Positions 12,525 through 24,100 of a stretch of 64,000 bases of DNA are shown one piece after another; position 1 is the stretch's first letter, and every line of letters begins with the position of its first letter. The position numbers and the translations under genes are program-made. Source of the stretch: Bombyx mori. Taxonomy: Eukaryota; Arthropoda; Insecta; Lepidoptera; Bombycidae. The notes below the pieces were generated by a model. The model did no database searches. It worked only from the letters and a program-made list of their open reading frames with translations, and had not been told where the DNA came from. The stretch is from positions 6,883,501-6,947,500 of the forward strand of contig NC_085112.1 in assembly GCF_030269925.1 (NCBI RefSeq), in the 5' to 3' direction.

Positions 12525-15500
12525 TATATACCTAAGAAACCTATAAAATTACAAAATTAGAAACATCCTTAACATCAATCGACAGTTATCTTTTTATAAC
12601 CACATGCAATTATTGTCATCGAATACTGCTTTGCCTCATGGAGATCGTTGTAAAAAGTATAATTTCGTAATCTGGTGTATTTGTTTCAGGATTTTGCTGG
12701 CGAAAACAAACTGCAAAGCGATTTAACACGATAATTTGTTGACATAAATCCAGATATTCGACAGGACTTTGCTAGTACCGGAATTTCGCTTAAATTAAGA
12801 AGCTAAAATAAATATTAGTAGCGTTAGATCATATTAGGCGTATAATTTTCAATGTTTATTACATAAATACATTTATTACATAAAAGTTATTCATAGTTTT
12901 GATAATTTTATAACCTTCCTCGATAACTGATAACTTTCTGTAAAATATGAAAGTGAAATTACCAAATAACTAAAATAACTTCTGCAAGCTGATGTAATTT
13001 AATCCAGTTTTAAATGTATTCCTCATTATTGGCACACCAGTTACATTTTTTTTTTGTTTTAAAACTTAAGCTTTTAACTTCTAAAATAAGTTAGGGATGA
13101 TGAATGACAAATTATTGTATATTGACAAACTGCCAAACGTAATTCCGGTACTGCATTGTCCAAGTCTAAAAATAAGTAGATGCACAACAACACTGCACCA
13201 ACTGCAAAATCATGTTCAATCTACTGAATATTAGATTTGCTCAATCATAAAATAACTTTTGCATGTTTTTATTCTCATTTTCATTATTAGTTTTAAAGAT
13301 ATAATTATGTGTTTATTGTAATACATATGTATTTGCTTTACTTATAATACAAGACTAATGTGATTTCTGTGATTTCGATTTTCTGCTTCGTAATTAGTGT
13401 TGTCACTAATTGAATTGTTGTCACTGAATTATTTACTTATTACAAGAAACGAAGCAATAAATCGAAATCAGAAACTGTTCAAATACGAATCGAATGATAA
13501 TAAATAAATAAAAGCACAATATTGGCACTGAGCCTACGCAGGTTTATGCCTGAAACTGTATGGTTCGAACCGTGATATTTTGATGTGGTTTTATATTTTT
13601 AGAACAGGCATTCAATCGGGGCTTACATACTATCTGGGATACACCCAGACTGCAATTGGTAACAGAATTTTTTTTTAAACCTCTTTAAGACAACGTTAAT
13701 ACTACTAACAAAGTCTTAAATCCTATTTGGGAAGAACAAAACATTTTAAATTGAAGTCTGGGAGCACCCAAGATCCAGATTATTACTTTTACTTTTTTAA
13801 CAAATCATCCCACATAACGCCATTGTTTTGTTACATGACATACACTGTAGTAAAATATTATTTACTTATTAACCAATTCAAGATCTACATTTAACTCAGT
13901 GCCATTACTAGAAAGAAATACGTTTGTGTATATACAGGGCAAAATACGTAGTAGGTACATCAGGTACACCCAGATCCTTATACCAAATAAGTTCAACAGA
14001 TCTACTGAACCAATCAGCAATTGAATAGCAGGACAGTTACTGAACCAAGTACTGAACTAAACTAAGTACTACCACCACTAGTACTGAAATTTTAGTCTCC
14101 TAAAAGATAATAACAACGATTCTGATTTTTCTGATCACTAAAAACTTCAACAGTACCTACTAATCAAAGAATGGAAATACAAAAATACACTTATAGAATT
14201 ACAACAAGATGAATGAGATAAAGATACTCGAAGAAGTAAATTCCACTAAAAGTCAAGAGTCATGGGTGTGTGACTGTGCACACAGCTGGTTAGAATTACA
14301 AAACAAAGTAAACACAACAGAAAAATCATAAAAACGAACACCCAATTTTACACACCATAGTATCCACATTTGTCAAAATAAAAGAAAAAAATTATCGAAG
14401 ATGGTTCGATCACATGTAATGACGCCCAAACGATGATAGCGTGAAGCTTATCAGTATCAGCTTTTCATCAGCTTATCATTAAACGCTCAATTCAAATCAT
14501 CTTCTTGGGTTGCTATAACTATGTGAATAACGACATAGACACCCGGAAAATTGTACCTAGACTAAACGGCAATAGTATACTACAATACATACCTAAGTAA
14601 GACTAATATAACTTATAGAATAACTTATTAGATTAAAAAATATTAGATTTTAAACAGTTAAATCACCAGTTATGACTGAAATCAGCGACTAGTATAACAG
14701 GGATGGCGAACTATGTTGTGCCTTTTTAAATTTAAGAGGAAATAATCAATTATTAGAAACTGAGAATAAAATTGCATTTATAGGGATTCATAAAAATCAC
14801 GGAAATCTAACAATATAAAAAAGAATCGTAAATATATCTTCAACATATTGATATTGAAAATACCTTAGTTGCTACTTTCACATTAAATTACCAACGACAA
14901 TTAATTAATAAGAGACACTGCCCTCCGTGACGCAAACCCACATCTGTCAAGGTAGCAAACAACCTTTAGACGCGGGAAACACCCTGCCGTCCTAAAACCT
15001 ATAACGGCCTATAAACTATAAATCCTTCCGATACGCAACGTGAATCTTGAGACATGAAATTAAAACTTCAATTGCATTGTATAACGGCAGTACCACTATT
15101 CCAACCGACAGGCACGACTGCTTTGCGGTAGAAATACCTATCATATATAAGTCGGTTGGGATATCTACCTATCCACAGTAATAAAATTTGTTGTTCATTT
15201 ACTGCAAGTGAAAAATAGAGCTCATTTGTGAGACTACATACTCGCTGCGGTGTCTGAGAAATCCGATAACTACTTAACCCTAGGAGTTACGATCTCGTAG
15301 GGTTCTCTAAAAATCTAGGTTTTCAGGATAACTTCAGCCCCCTGACTACGACAAAAAAGTTCGAAAGGCATTCACATACTTCCCAAAACAAATATTGCAA
15401 ACAACCAAAGTGCCAACAAAATATGATATTAAGTTTAAAACTGTAGAGTGATTTTGGACACTGATATTGCTACTAAAATATAATAATTTAGGAAGGAATA

Positions 15501-17360
15501 TTTATTAGATAATAGAAAATACATACCCAGAGGGAATTTATCAAGTTCATAGACTGTACGTACTATTTCAATTACCGTTGGAACTGTTCACTTCAAATCT
15601 GACAATTGAAGATCTTTTAACGGCTCTATCATTATTGATGTAAATTTAATTTCTCAGAAATTTCAAAACCGTATCGAGTTCTTTTCGTTGGCCATAACAA
15701 AAGTTTCGCTAGCCCTAGTATACAGTACTGCACAGTGCAACATCAGCACACATCACTGAAACTATCGTGGTAATCTATTGGAGTATACTAAAGTGTAAAT
15801 TTATGTGTACTTTCAGTGTTTTTGTGCTGAATGACACCAATTTGCTCTGCGATTTTCTTTTGTCCCAATCGTGTTATTCCTTAGAAAGCATCCAGATGCA
15901 AGAGCAGACCCGTAACACCTGGACTTCGGAGTGGATTTATTTTGCTGTGCGTCATTTGCTACTGCGAAAGCTATTTTTTATTATATCTAGAATGAAATGG
16001 TAAGTATTAAATACATTTTTATAACTAACGTAACTGAAGACAGAACACAATTGGAACCCGATAAAACTAGAATACCTTATATTACCCACCAAACATATCC
16101 TTGAAAATAAATTATGCTGGTCATATAGCACTGTCGTAAAAAATGTGTCGCGTCTAGAAAGCGCGTCATCGCACCACGTGCCTGACCTGATGAACGCAAG
16201 TCGGCGTTATTTGCTGCATAATTTACATAGAGATAGACCGGAGTCCCGTGGGCTTTGCACCCGTTGAATTTCTATTGTTTAGATTGGAAAACTAAGTGTA
16301 CTCGTATTCTATGGTCGACTTTTGTCCCACGTACATAAATTAGAATTGGTCATGAATATCAGTAATACCTAAGCGGCTTGAAATTAAACAAAATGGTTTC
16401 TTAAACATTTGTTAATTATATCAGAGTTTCTCATTACGTTTCCAATAGCTATGGTAAACGCTGGATGTCGAAGAGGATGAACAAATCGATTACCTAATGG
16501 CGCTGGGTGACCACCCGACCCCGCGGAGATTGACTCATTTGCACTGCATTACATTACTGAGTGACACGGACAGCCACTCTCATCACGAACATTAATGAAC
16601 AAATTGTTGTTCACGGTTTTCAATACAACTAGTGTGGAAACCAGTTTCAATTAAATGTTTCTCAAGTTATATTTATTCATTATTAATTAAACGGAAAGCA
16701 CATTTTTGAGGGACAAAAAAGAACAAGGTGAACAATCTAATTTGGCATTATAAATACTTCCTACATGAAAATTTTTCATATCAAAACATTTGTTTAGAAG
16801 AACATAGAGAACAAATGAATATTAATAATAAAGCCCTTAGATGGTTGCACAAACAAGATCACTCGTGATAAAGCTACCAATTACCAAACAGATGTCTCAT
16901 GTTGCCTTCGGTTCTGTGACAGCTATAGAAGCCGTATCTCATGCAATGCATTCAAGTACGCGCATTAGCCTCTCTGATCTCACTTGACGAACTTCTGACT
17001 GTATTCAGATACCCTCCTTCATATTACTATCATGTAGAACAATGTTCATACTACAACATTCCTAAAACAATAGAAAGTAAACTATATGGGCTCGATAATT
17101 TCATCAATGCTTCTCCACGGCGTCCTGTCTTCGGCGGTCTTTATAGTCTCGGTTATTGGCAAGCTGGTGAGCGTTTTTATCAAATCTGACCACCGAGTAA
17201 GTGAGCGACCGCGTGATCTTTCTTCTCCCGTCAACCTGGCCATTAAAACTCATTAGTCGAGTTTCATAGTCAAATAATATGCTCAATTTACGGCTTAGGC
17301 CGTTGCATAAGTATAGTAAACTCAAAAATGTTTTTATTTACTACGTATGTAAGTGCGTAA
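12525..17360. other. Non-coding, no gene seen
   Basis: About 4.8 kb of AT-rich DNA. It holds an imperfect inverted repeat at 13371-13469 and one 78-codon ORF (15767-16003) whose end coincides with a good splice-donor match (GTAAGT). I see no protein family in it. Confidence 0.4.
13371..13469. repeat. Imperfect inverted repeat
   Basis: The left arm GATTTCGATTTTCTGCTTCG (13371-13390) pairs with CGAAGCAATAAATCGAAATC (13450-13469), about 18 of 20 positions complementary. Between them is a small perfect hairpin, AATTAGTG/CACTAATT. It may be a decayed MITE; no target duplication was found. Confidence 0.5.
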
Positions 17361-17535
17361 ACAAGCTCACAACTCACCTGGCGTCAAGTGATCCTACCTA
17401 GGCCCTTAAAGATTAGGATGGCCGACTATTGAATAATGAATTGCTATGGAGCAATTACCATTTCAATCCTCAGTTCTTAAAATGAACCACTGCGTGCATT
17501 CACGTTTTGAAGTCAATGGACTCCGGTAACCTGGC
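17361..17535. mobile_element. Degenerate SINE-B fragments (tentative)
   Basis: AAGCTCACAACTCACCTGGC at about 17363 resembles the reverse complement of the SINE-B 3' end. CAATGGACTCCGGTAACC at about 17514 resembles the same region in the forward direction. The two pieces lie in opposite orientation and are heavily mutated. Confidence 0.35.
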
Positions 17536-17929
17536 TGTTACTGGTAGTACCTCCTCATACTGGTAGTACGCTAAATGCAATGAAAAAAAATTCCATATCT
17601 AAAATCAATAACTGACCATGAAATTATAAGTTTTAGCCAATTTAGAACCCATTGACGTGTATGTCTAGACAAGCCTAAAACACATGTCCCAATTGGCACG
17701 ATCGCTTACTTGTACTTTAGATCAGAAGACTAAATTGAACTAAATGTTGTCAAGTTCAATGAACTATGACTGACTAGCTACTCGTGATTAGGACACTTAT
17801 TTTTAAATTGGCAATTTGATATCTACTATGTATCGAGTGGTTTAAATTGTATCAGGCGTAAACGAGGTTTTATGAAAGTTAGATAAATTATCCAATACCT
17901 ATCAAAAAACTTAACAACCTACCTGAGAA

Positions 17930-18400
17930 TAAGTGGTCATAATCGTTCCTGAACGTCATTAGCGCCAAGGATCATAGCAGCATAGCTGAAACATAGCCTA
18001 TCACAAAGGACTCTGTCCAAACCTCGTTCGAAGCACATCTCATAGCAATTTGGAACACAGCATCTAATCTCGGATAAAATATGGCAAAAAAAACGTGTAT
18101 GAATTGCTAGAAGACGCATTGTGAATGAACGCAGTGATTCTAAGTAGAATGGATGCACTCTGCTTCTGTGGCGGGCCATGCGACGATAAAAAAGAGACGA
18201 CGGGATTAACTCAAACAAATCCTCAGAGCACACCATAGAATATGCGTAACAAAACACAGAGATAACCTAAGTCCTTCCGAAGACCCAAATGTTCCTAACT
18301 ATCCACGCGAGCGGCATTATAGAAACCCGAACTGCCTACTGTATTGAGTCAACGGGAAGTAATTGCTAGGTTCTTGGGAGCCCCAGTCTAGTCTTCCACA
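17930..18400 (-). mobile_element. Decayed LINE ORF2 C-terminal region (jockey/CR1-like)
   Basis: Minus-strand translation gives DWGSQEP..YFPLTQYSRQ, then LSLCFV, CSEDLFELIPSS and HRSRVHPFYLESLRS. It continues CFERGLDRVL and GANDVQE. This is the thumb-to-C-terminus order of jockey/CR1-type ORF2 (an IQRRA-like motif, a cysteine-containing SLCVFYRIYHG-like motif, HP--LE--RS, FK-GL). Several stops separate the blocks, although the last 106 codons are still open. It is the same broad family as the 3' ends elsewhere in the window. Confidence 0.65.
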
Positions 18401-18505
18401 TTAAAACGAACCTGTGTATTAAAGACAAGTCACTTTTGAGGTGTGAAATACCGCTTTGCTCTCTTAGATAGTCTTAACATTTTAGATGCCAACCAGGCTG
18501 CTTTT

Positions 18506-18850
18506 ACCATATCACATTCCCGATCTTGCGGACGGCATGGTAAACAGTCGACGTCGCCCAAAACAAGGCATTTCGGATCCTCCCGATCCACTGACGGTAC
18601 TTTTAGGTACCTTAAGCACCGGTCATCGTTTTAGTCGAACACGTCGCTTGCAACGAAGGGCCCGGCGAGTAAATTAACCCACAAACACAGCCTACTGAGT
18701 TTCTCGCCGGATCTTCTCAGTGGGTCGCGTTTCCGATCCGGTGGTAGGTTCTGCAAAGCACCGCTCTTGCTAGGGTTAGTTAACGCTACGCTAACGCAAC
18801 GTCGTCAGGTTTGAGCCCTGTGAGCTCAAGACCATCAAGCTTAGGTAGGA
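18506..18850 (+). mobile_element. SINE-A, nearly complete
   Basis: It runs from the ATCACATTCCCGATCTTGCG block through GTCGACGTCGCCCAAAAC and the core GTTTCTCGCCGGATCTTCTC to GAGCTCAAGACCATCAAGCTTAGG. Its tail runs into the hairpin at 18846-18951 and resumes beyond it as GTAGGTAGGAGAAAAA. Confidence 0.9.
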
Positions 18851-18951
18851 AATAGTACATTGTGCACCAAGGGAGAAAAGTAGGACATTTCCTCCCGCGT
18901 ATTGAGATGTCCTACTTTTTTCCCGCGGTGCACATACTATTTTTTCTCCTA
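18846..18951. repeat. Long hairpin (inverted repeat) inside the SINE-A tail
   Basis: The left arm (18846-18888) carries GTGCACCAAGGGAGAAAAGT and ends in AGGACAT. The right arm (18907-18951) starts ATGTCCTACTTTTTTCCCGC and continues GGTGCACATACTATT. They are complementary over roughly 43 bp with a few mismatches, around an 18-nt spacer. The SINE 3' end motif (AGGTAGGA) occurs on both sides. Confidence 0.8.
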
Positions 18952-21006
18952 CCAGGCCGAAGTAGGTAGGAGAAAAATAAAATACCATATCAATATCATG
19001 TACAAGTAAAATACAAGCGTCCCGCGGTTTTCAATATTTGTTAAACAATTATAATTTACTCATGGACTTGTACATAGGTAATAAAAGATTATAGGACACA
19101 ATTAGGCACGAAAAAAAATGGCAAAAAATATAATATAGGTATTTGATATAAATATGCATACCAATGGAACTTCTCTAAAATCGGTTCGTTTTTTGGGATG
19201 CTTAAATAAACTAACAAACAGACAGGTACGTAAAAAATTAGGTGATTTGGACTTGAGACAAACTTCTGTTGGAATAGGTATTAGGTACCTATAATATGAA
19301 TTATTAGGTAATAAATTACTATTTACATACAGGGATATAGTTTACAAAAAAAACATGCTACGACAACATTAAACTAACAAAATTAAACTAAAACTTAAAC
19401 TAACACCATTTTTTCTATTCCTAGTTTTTTCGCCATTCGCAGGTAAATGAATTCAACCTAGTTCAACGCACTTGTTTTAGTCTAAATCAGTTAAACAAAC
19501 TATTAGTAACGCCATCTCTTGAAAGCTGCATACAATTAACAAACTCATCGCATTTTGCCTCAGCTGATTAGTTTTGTAGTTTAAATATGCCAGATGGCGC
19601 TGTACATTCTAAATCGGATGTGCATGTGCGAATTTAGTGATAAATAATGTCAAGGCCAGTTATTATAACCACAAATTTTAGTTTAAAATGTCTAATTGAT
19701 ATTGAAATGACGTTAATAATTCAAAGTTTTATGTTTTTGAACACATAAATTTTAACATATAGCTTATTTTGCTCAAACTTGTAAAGTGCAGTTGTCGCTT
19801 CCGCATCATAACCTATCATCCGGACTATCTATGGACACACAAAACAAGGTAATTCTTAATGATTTCTAATCATTAAACTAAAAATATACTACTGATACCT
19901 ACTTAAAATTGAGAATTAAATAACTTTAAAAAAGAAAAAACGATAATTGACGTGAATTTGTCTCCAAAAAATCTAAAGTGAATATTGCAAATTTTAAATT
20001 TAGCGCCTCAAACTGAGAAACGCATGAAGTTCGCGTTGCGAATCTGGCCGATTGATGTGAAAGATATTCCGAAGGCCGTGAGTGAACACGGAAATCGAGA
20101 TGTGTGTGTGGTCAAAAAGACAGTGCAAGGTAGGGGTCGGGTGGCGTTTGTGATGGCAAAATTTTTGCAAATGGTGAGTTAGGAAATATTGACTTGTTGT
20201 GTCTTGAAATAAAATACTCTTTTGTGACAGTGAAAAATGCGTGTGATAAAACATTAATTTTGTGCTTACTGTTATTGAAATCCAAAGATTTAGTGATACG
20301 GAATCGGCAAATGGCGCTACAAATATCTAAAGTTGACACAACTACGCGTTTAGAAATCTTAAACATCTTCAGTTGCCAAATTCTAGGCACGCGGCATGAT
20401 CTGTGATAAACAAAGAATAATAGTGAATCCTAAATTTCCCTTTATAGAGCTTGTGGACTTAGCAACTGGGACATCCAGCTTGGCGATTATAACGGTGTCA
20501 GCATGTTGCGATTTTTTTGGCCAGCGGTACTACTTTTTTAAACTCGTTTATAGAGGCGGCTAGAGGTTTCCGCGTCCCGTAGGGTCGGTGGCCTCCGCGG
20601 CGTCTTCTGGACTTAAATTACATAATGTATAGGTGTTGTTTAGAACATGCAACAAGTAGATATGTGTCGGCGGGCTAACTGTCAATGTGGAGTACAGTAA
20701 GCTCACTGCCCGCGGCCCCCATTAATTCGAGCTGCTGATGTCACTTATCTGCGCTCTCCTATCTAGCCCTATGACCGCCAATTTTTGCACGACAATCCTT
20801 TAAATCACAATGTAAAGATTTAACAACCAGATATTGTATATAATTTCCAGTTGTATAAATACAGCCTAAGTGATGCAAATCTAGTTCTGTCTTCAGTATA
20901 CAAAATTGAATTTATATTATATGAATCAACCTTGTAGTTTCATTGCTTGCGAATCATATATATTAAGAAAGGTTGAAATAATAAAAAAGATTGTGACTTT
21001 TTGCAG
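18952..21006. other. 5' flank or upstream intron of fruitless; possible untranslated exon
   Basis: No coding exon is supported. A 65-codon ORF at 19985-20182 ends across a GTGAGT donor-like site (20174), and a GC-richer patch lies at about 20530-20760. Either could be 5' untranslated sequence of fruitless, but neither has protein or promoter evidence. The stretch just before 21007 (GACTTTTTGCAG) is a normal 3' splice site. Confidence 0.4.
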
Positions 21007-21158
21007 CACGTTCACTGACATTAGCACCAACAATGGACCAGCAATTCTGCTTGCGCTGGAACAACCACCCTAACAATCTGACCGATGTGCTTGCGAGTCT
21101 TCTGCAAAGAGAGGCTCTCTGTGATGTCACTCTCGCTTGTGATGGAGAGACAGTCAAG
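21007..21158 (+). CDS. fru: fruitless exon with start codon (BTB part 1)
   Basis: The 3' splice site TTTTTGCAG ends at 21006. The ATG is at 21033-21035 in context CACCAACAATGG, after 26 nt of untranslated exon. It codes 42 residues ending DGETVK. The donor AAG|GTAGGC is at 21159, phase 0. The acceptor upstream means at least one 5' untranslated exon exists further left. Confidence 0.9.
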
Positions 21159-24100
21159 GTAGGCTTTATCACTTAATAATTTTACAATAATTATGAAAAT
21201 AAACATTAACATGTGACTCTATAGACCATGAGAGATGATATAATTTCTCACTATTAACTTGATTCATCAAAGAAAAAATATCCTACATAAATATAAAGCC
21301 CTTAAACTATATATATTTTGGTAAATAATGTCTAAAGAAATTATATAAACACATTGTTGGAATAGGTAAATAATATAAAGGTGTTTGTGTTGTTAATAAT
21401 TGTTGTTATGAATTCTGACACAAGAAAATGCAATTTATAGTAAACAAACATGAGTAATTTCAATTCATAACATAATATCATTGACAACAAAACTTTATTA
21501 TGTTTATTTTTTTTAAATTAGATTTTTTTTGTGTTTATTATTTAATATATATATATTGAATCTTTGTAGAGAATCTAAATGCTAAATTCAAGGTTCTGCA
21601 CACATTAATACTGATTAAATTCAAAAAACAGATTATGAATAAACTAATGATTACTTAATTCCAAGGACAGCATCAAAAGTCTGTCTTATACCTATATTTT
21701 TGTATAAAGGGTTAAATAAAATTTTTAGAGTTTGTTTTTCAAATTGCTACCTTAGGCCATCCATTTAAAGCAGCCTTCAATGTAGTCATTTGAATATTGA
21801 CTAGTTTCACAAGGTTATTTTTAACTTAATTTGTGCTTGTAGTCATAATATATACTATAAAAAAATAAAACCATTTTAAGAGCTGTAATAGAATACAAAT
21901 GAGACTCTGGCCCCATGTCTTAAGGTGGGTAGCTTCATTCACGTTGTGAGGTGTATGTATGGGTCCAGTAACCACTTTACGTGGGCTGTAAGCTTAAGCA
22001 CCCCCATGAAACAAAACTACAAAAGCAGTAATGGTAGTTTAGTACTGTTTCAAATCAATTCCATTGTTTGGTTTTATGATGGACCTAGTTTAAAAAAAAC
22101 TGCTCTGCATAAGCTTATCACATTTAATGTAGAATTAATCGGCTGATTTTTTTTTTGCTTAACATAGATGTGCTAAAGAGCAATGATGGATTGAGCCTGA
22201 ATGATGCTAAGCAGAAATAGGAGTTAAAGATAACTTCTTGAGTACCTCTACCCAACGTAAATTAATTTCATTGAAATAACTACTGACCTGTCCTGCAAAC
22301 GAAACGCATCGCTTTTTTTCATTCAAGTAATAAATAGCACTATCATGACACTATGGTACCGATACGATCCGACCAGTGATTATTCAAAATTTATTAATTT
22401 TGCGTTATCGGGTAACGGCGGCTGCACGCGCGCTTATGTAATTAAAATTTTGCTGAATTCATTTATGTTATGGGAATCTTAGCATTGACATAAGGTCTAT
22501 CCACGGCATAGCCGTAAGTTTTTTTTTTTTTTTCCTACCTAAGCTGATAGCCCTAGGGGCTATGTCAGCGTAACCCTAACTTTAGTAGGTGAGCTCACGG
22601 GGCTCAAACCTGATGACGTTGCTAACACGAACCCTAGCAAGAGTCGTGCTTCGCAGAATCTACCACCGGATCGGAAACGCGACCCACTGAGAAGATCCGG
22701 CGAGAAACTCAGTGGGCTGTGTCCGAGAGTTAATTTACTCGTCGAGCCCTTCGTCGCAAGCGACGGGTTCGACGAGAACGGTGACCGGTGCTTGAAGTAC
22801 CTAAAAGCACCATTAGTGGATCGGGAGGATCCGAGATGACGTGTTTTGGGCGACGTCGACTGCTTTCCATTCTGTCCGCAGGATCGGGAATGTAGTTACC
22901 GGCGGCCACGATGAGAGGGTTCTCGTGTCGTGCCGCTTTATCGAAGTGGTAGCCGTAAGAAAAGAGCGGGCGTCTTACATATTAGGCCACGGATGCTTGA
23001 ATAGCATCGTTTAGGACTTTCGTTGTAAATATATGAGGGCCATAATTTATACAGTAAAGAATTTAAGAAAGCTGTTCGTTCACATTACATTTTAGTAATC
23101 TAAAGGTCAATAACATGTGTAGACTGGCTGCTTCCTCCATATGCCATTTAAATTTAAATTCAAAACAATTAACTATGAAAGCTAAACTTTATGCTAATAA
23201 AATGCAATTTGTTTTGTAGGTTGGAAGGAGTCTGCAAGAAAAATGCACGTTTTAAAACTTTCTAATTTTTATAGCAGTTGTTAAGCGGGTTTTAGGGTCT
23301 TCCATCTAAATTCTAATCCATCGAATATATTATTTTTGTCTGGCAAGCGCAAAATGTGTGCTAAGTTTGTTTGCTAGGAATGCATCGACAAACGCTTGCG
23401 GATCATGACTTGTTTTAATTAAACACCGAAAACGTTGTTAATAATCATAATTATTATTCACTCACGTTATATCTTCATTTGAGATGACCTTGAATGTTAT
23501 TCTACAATTATTCGCCGTAAATTTATGTTTCGTGTTCTATCTAATAGTTATATTCCCGTGATGAAACACCGAAAAGAAATTTGCACGAGTTATTGCTGCT
23601 ATAAATGTAATATAAGTACAGTAATGGTTGTGTATAAGTACAGTAATCTCAAACCCGCGAGCGTACGGTGCCCGCAATAAGATATACCGATGTACCGTGA
23701 TCCACACGCGGGTGCTATTATAATCGGTACCAGTTATTGAGACTAACATATTTTCATACCTAGGCTTAATTAATTTGAACGAAAACTTATTATCCTTTTT
23801 TTCCTAACAGTCTATTTTTCAACTATAGAAAACATTGATAAAATTATTTTAAAAAAATGCATATGCATATGTAATAAATGTATTTTTATTTAGGACACAG
23901 GTGAAGACCCTATTATAATAAAAATATTTGTGTGTGACTGTAGGTGAAAGTATAATTTGACCAAAATAAATTATTTCTTATAGCCGAAAGTAACCGATAA
24001 GCCAATATTCTAAATCGCAAAGTTATTTTGGGCATAAGATTTAAATGTATGGCCTTTCGAAAGTATGTATTTTGTTTTAGTGTTATTAATCGAGTGAAAG

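Noticed and set aside
19515..19600. Inverted GCCATCT / AGATGGC motifs as a MITE
   Set aside because: The match is under ten bases on each side, with no target duplication; such words are common in this DNA.
20854..20898. TATAAA followed by TCAGTA as a promoter before the first fruitless coding exon
   Set aside because: The spacing is about 41 nt instead of ~30, and the exon downstream starts at a splice acceptor (21006). Unlikely to be its promoter.
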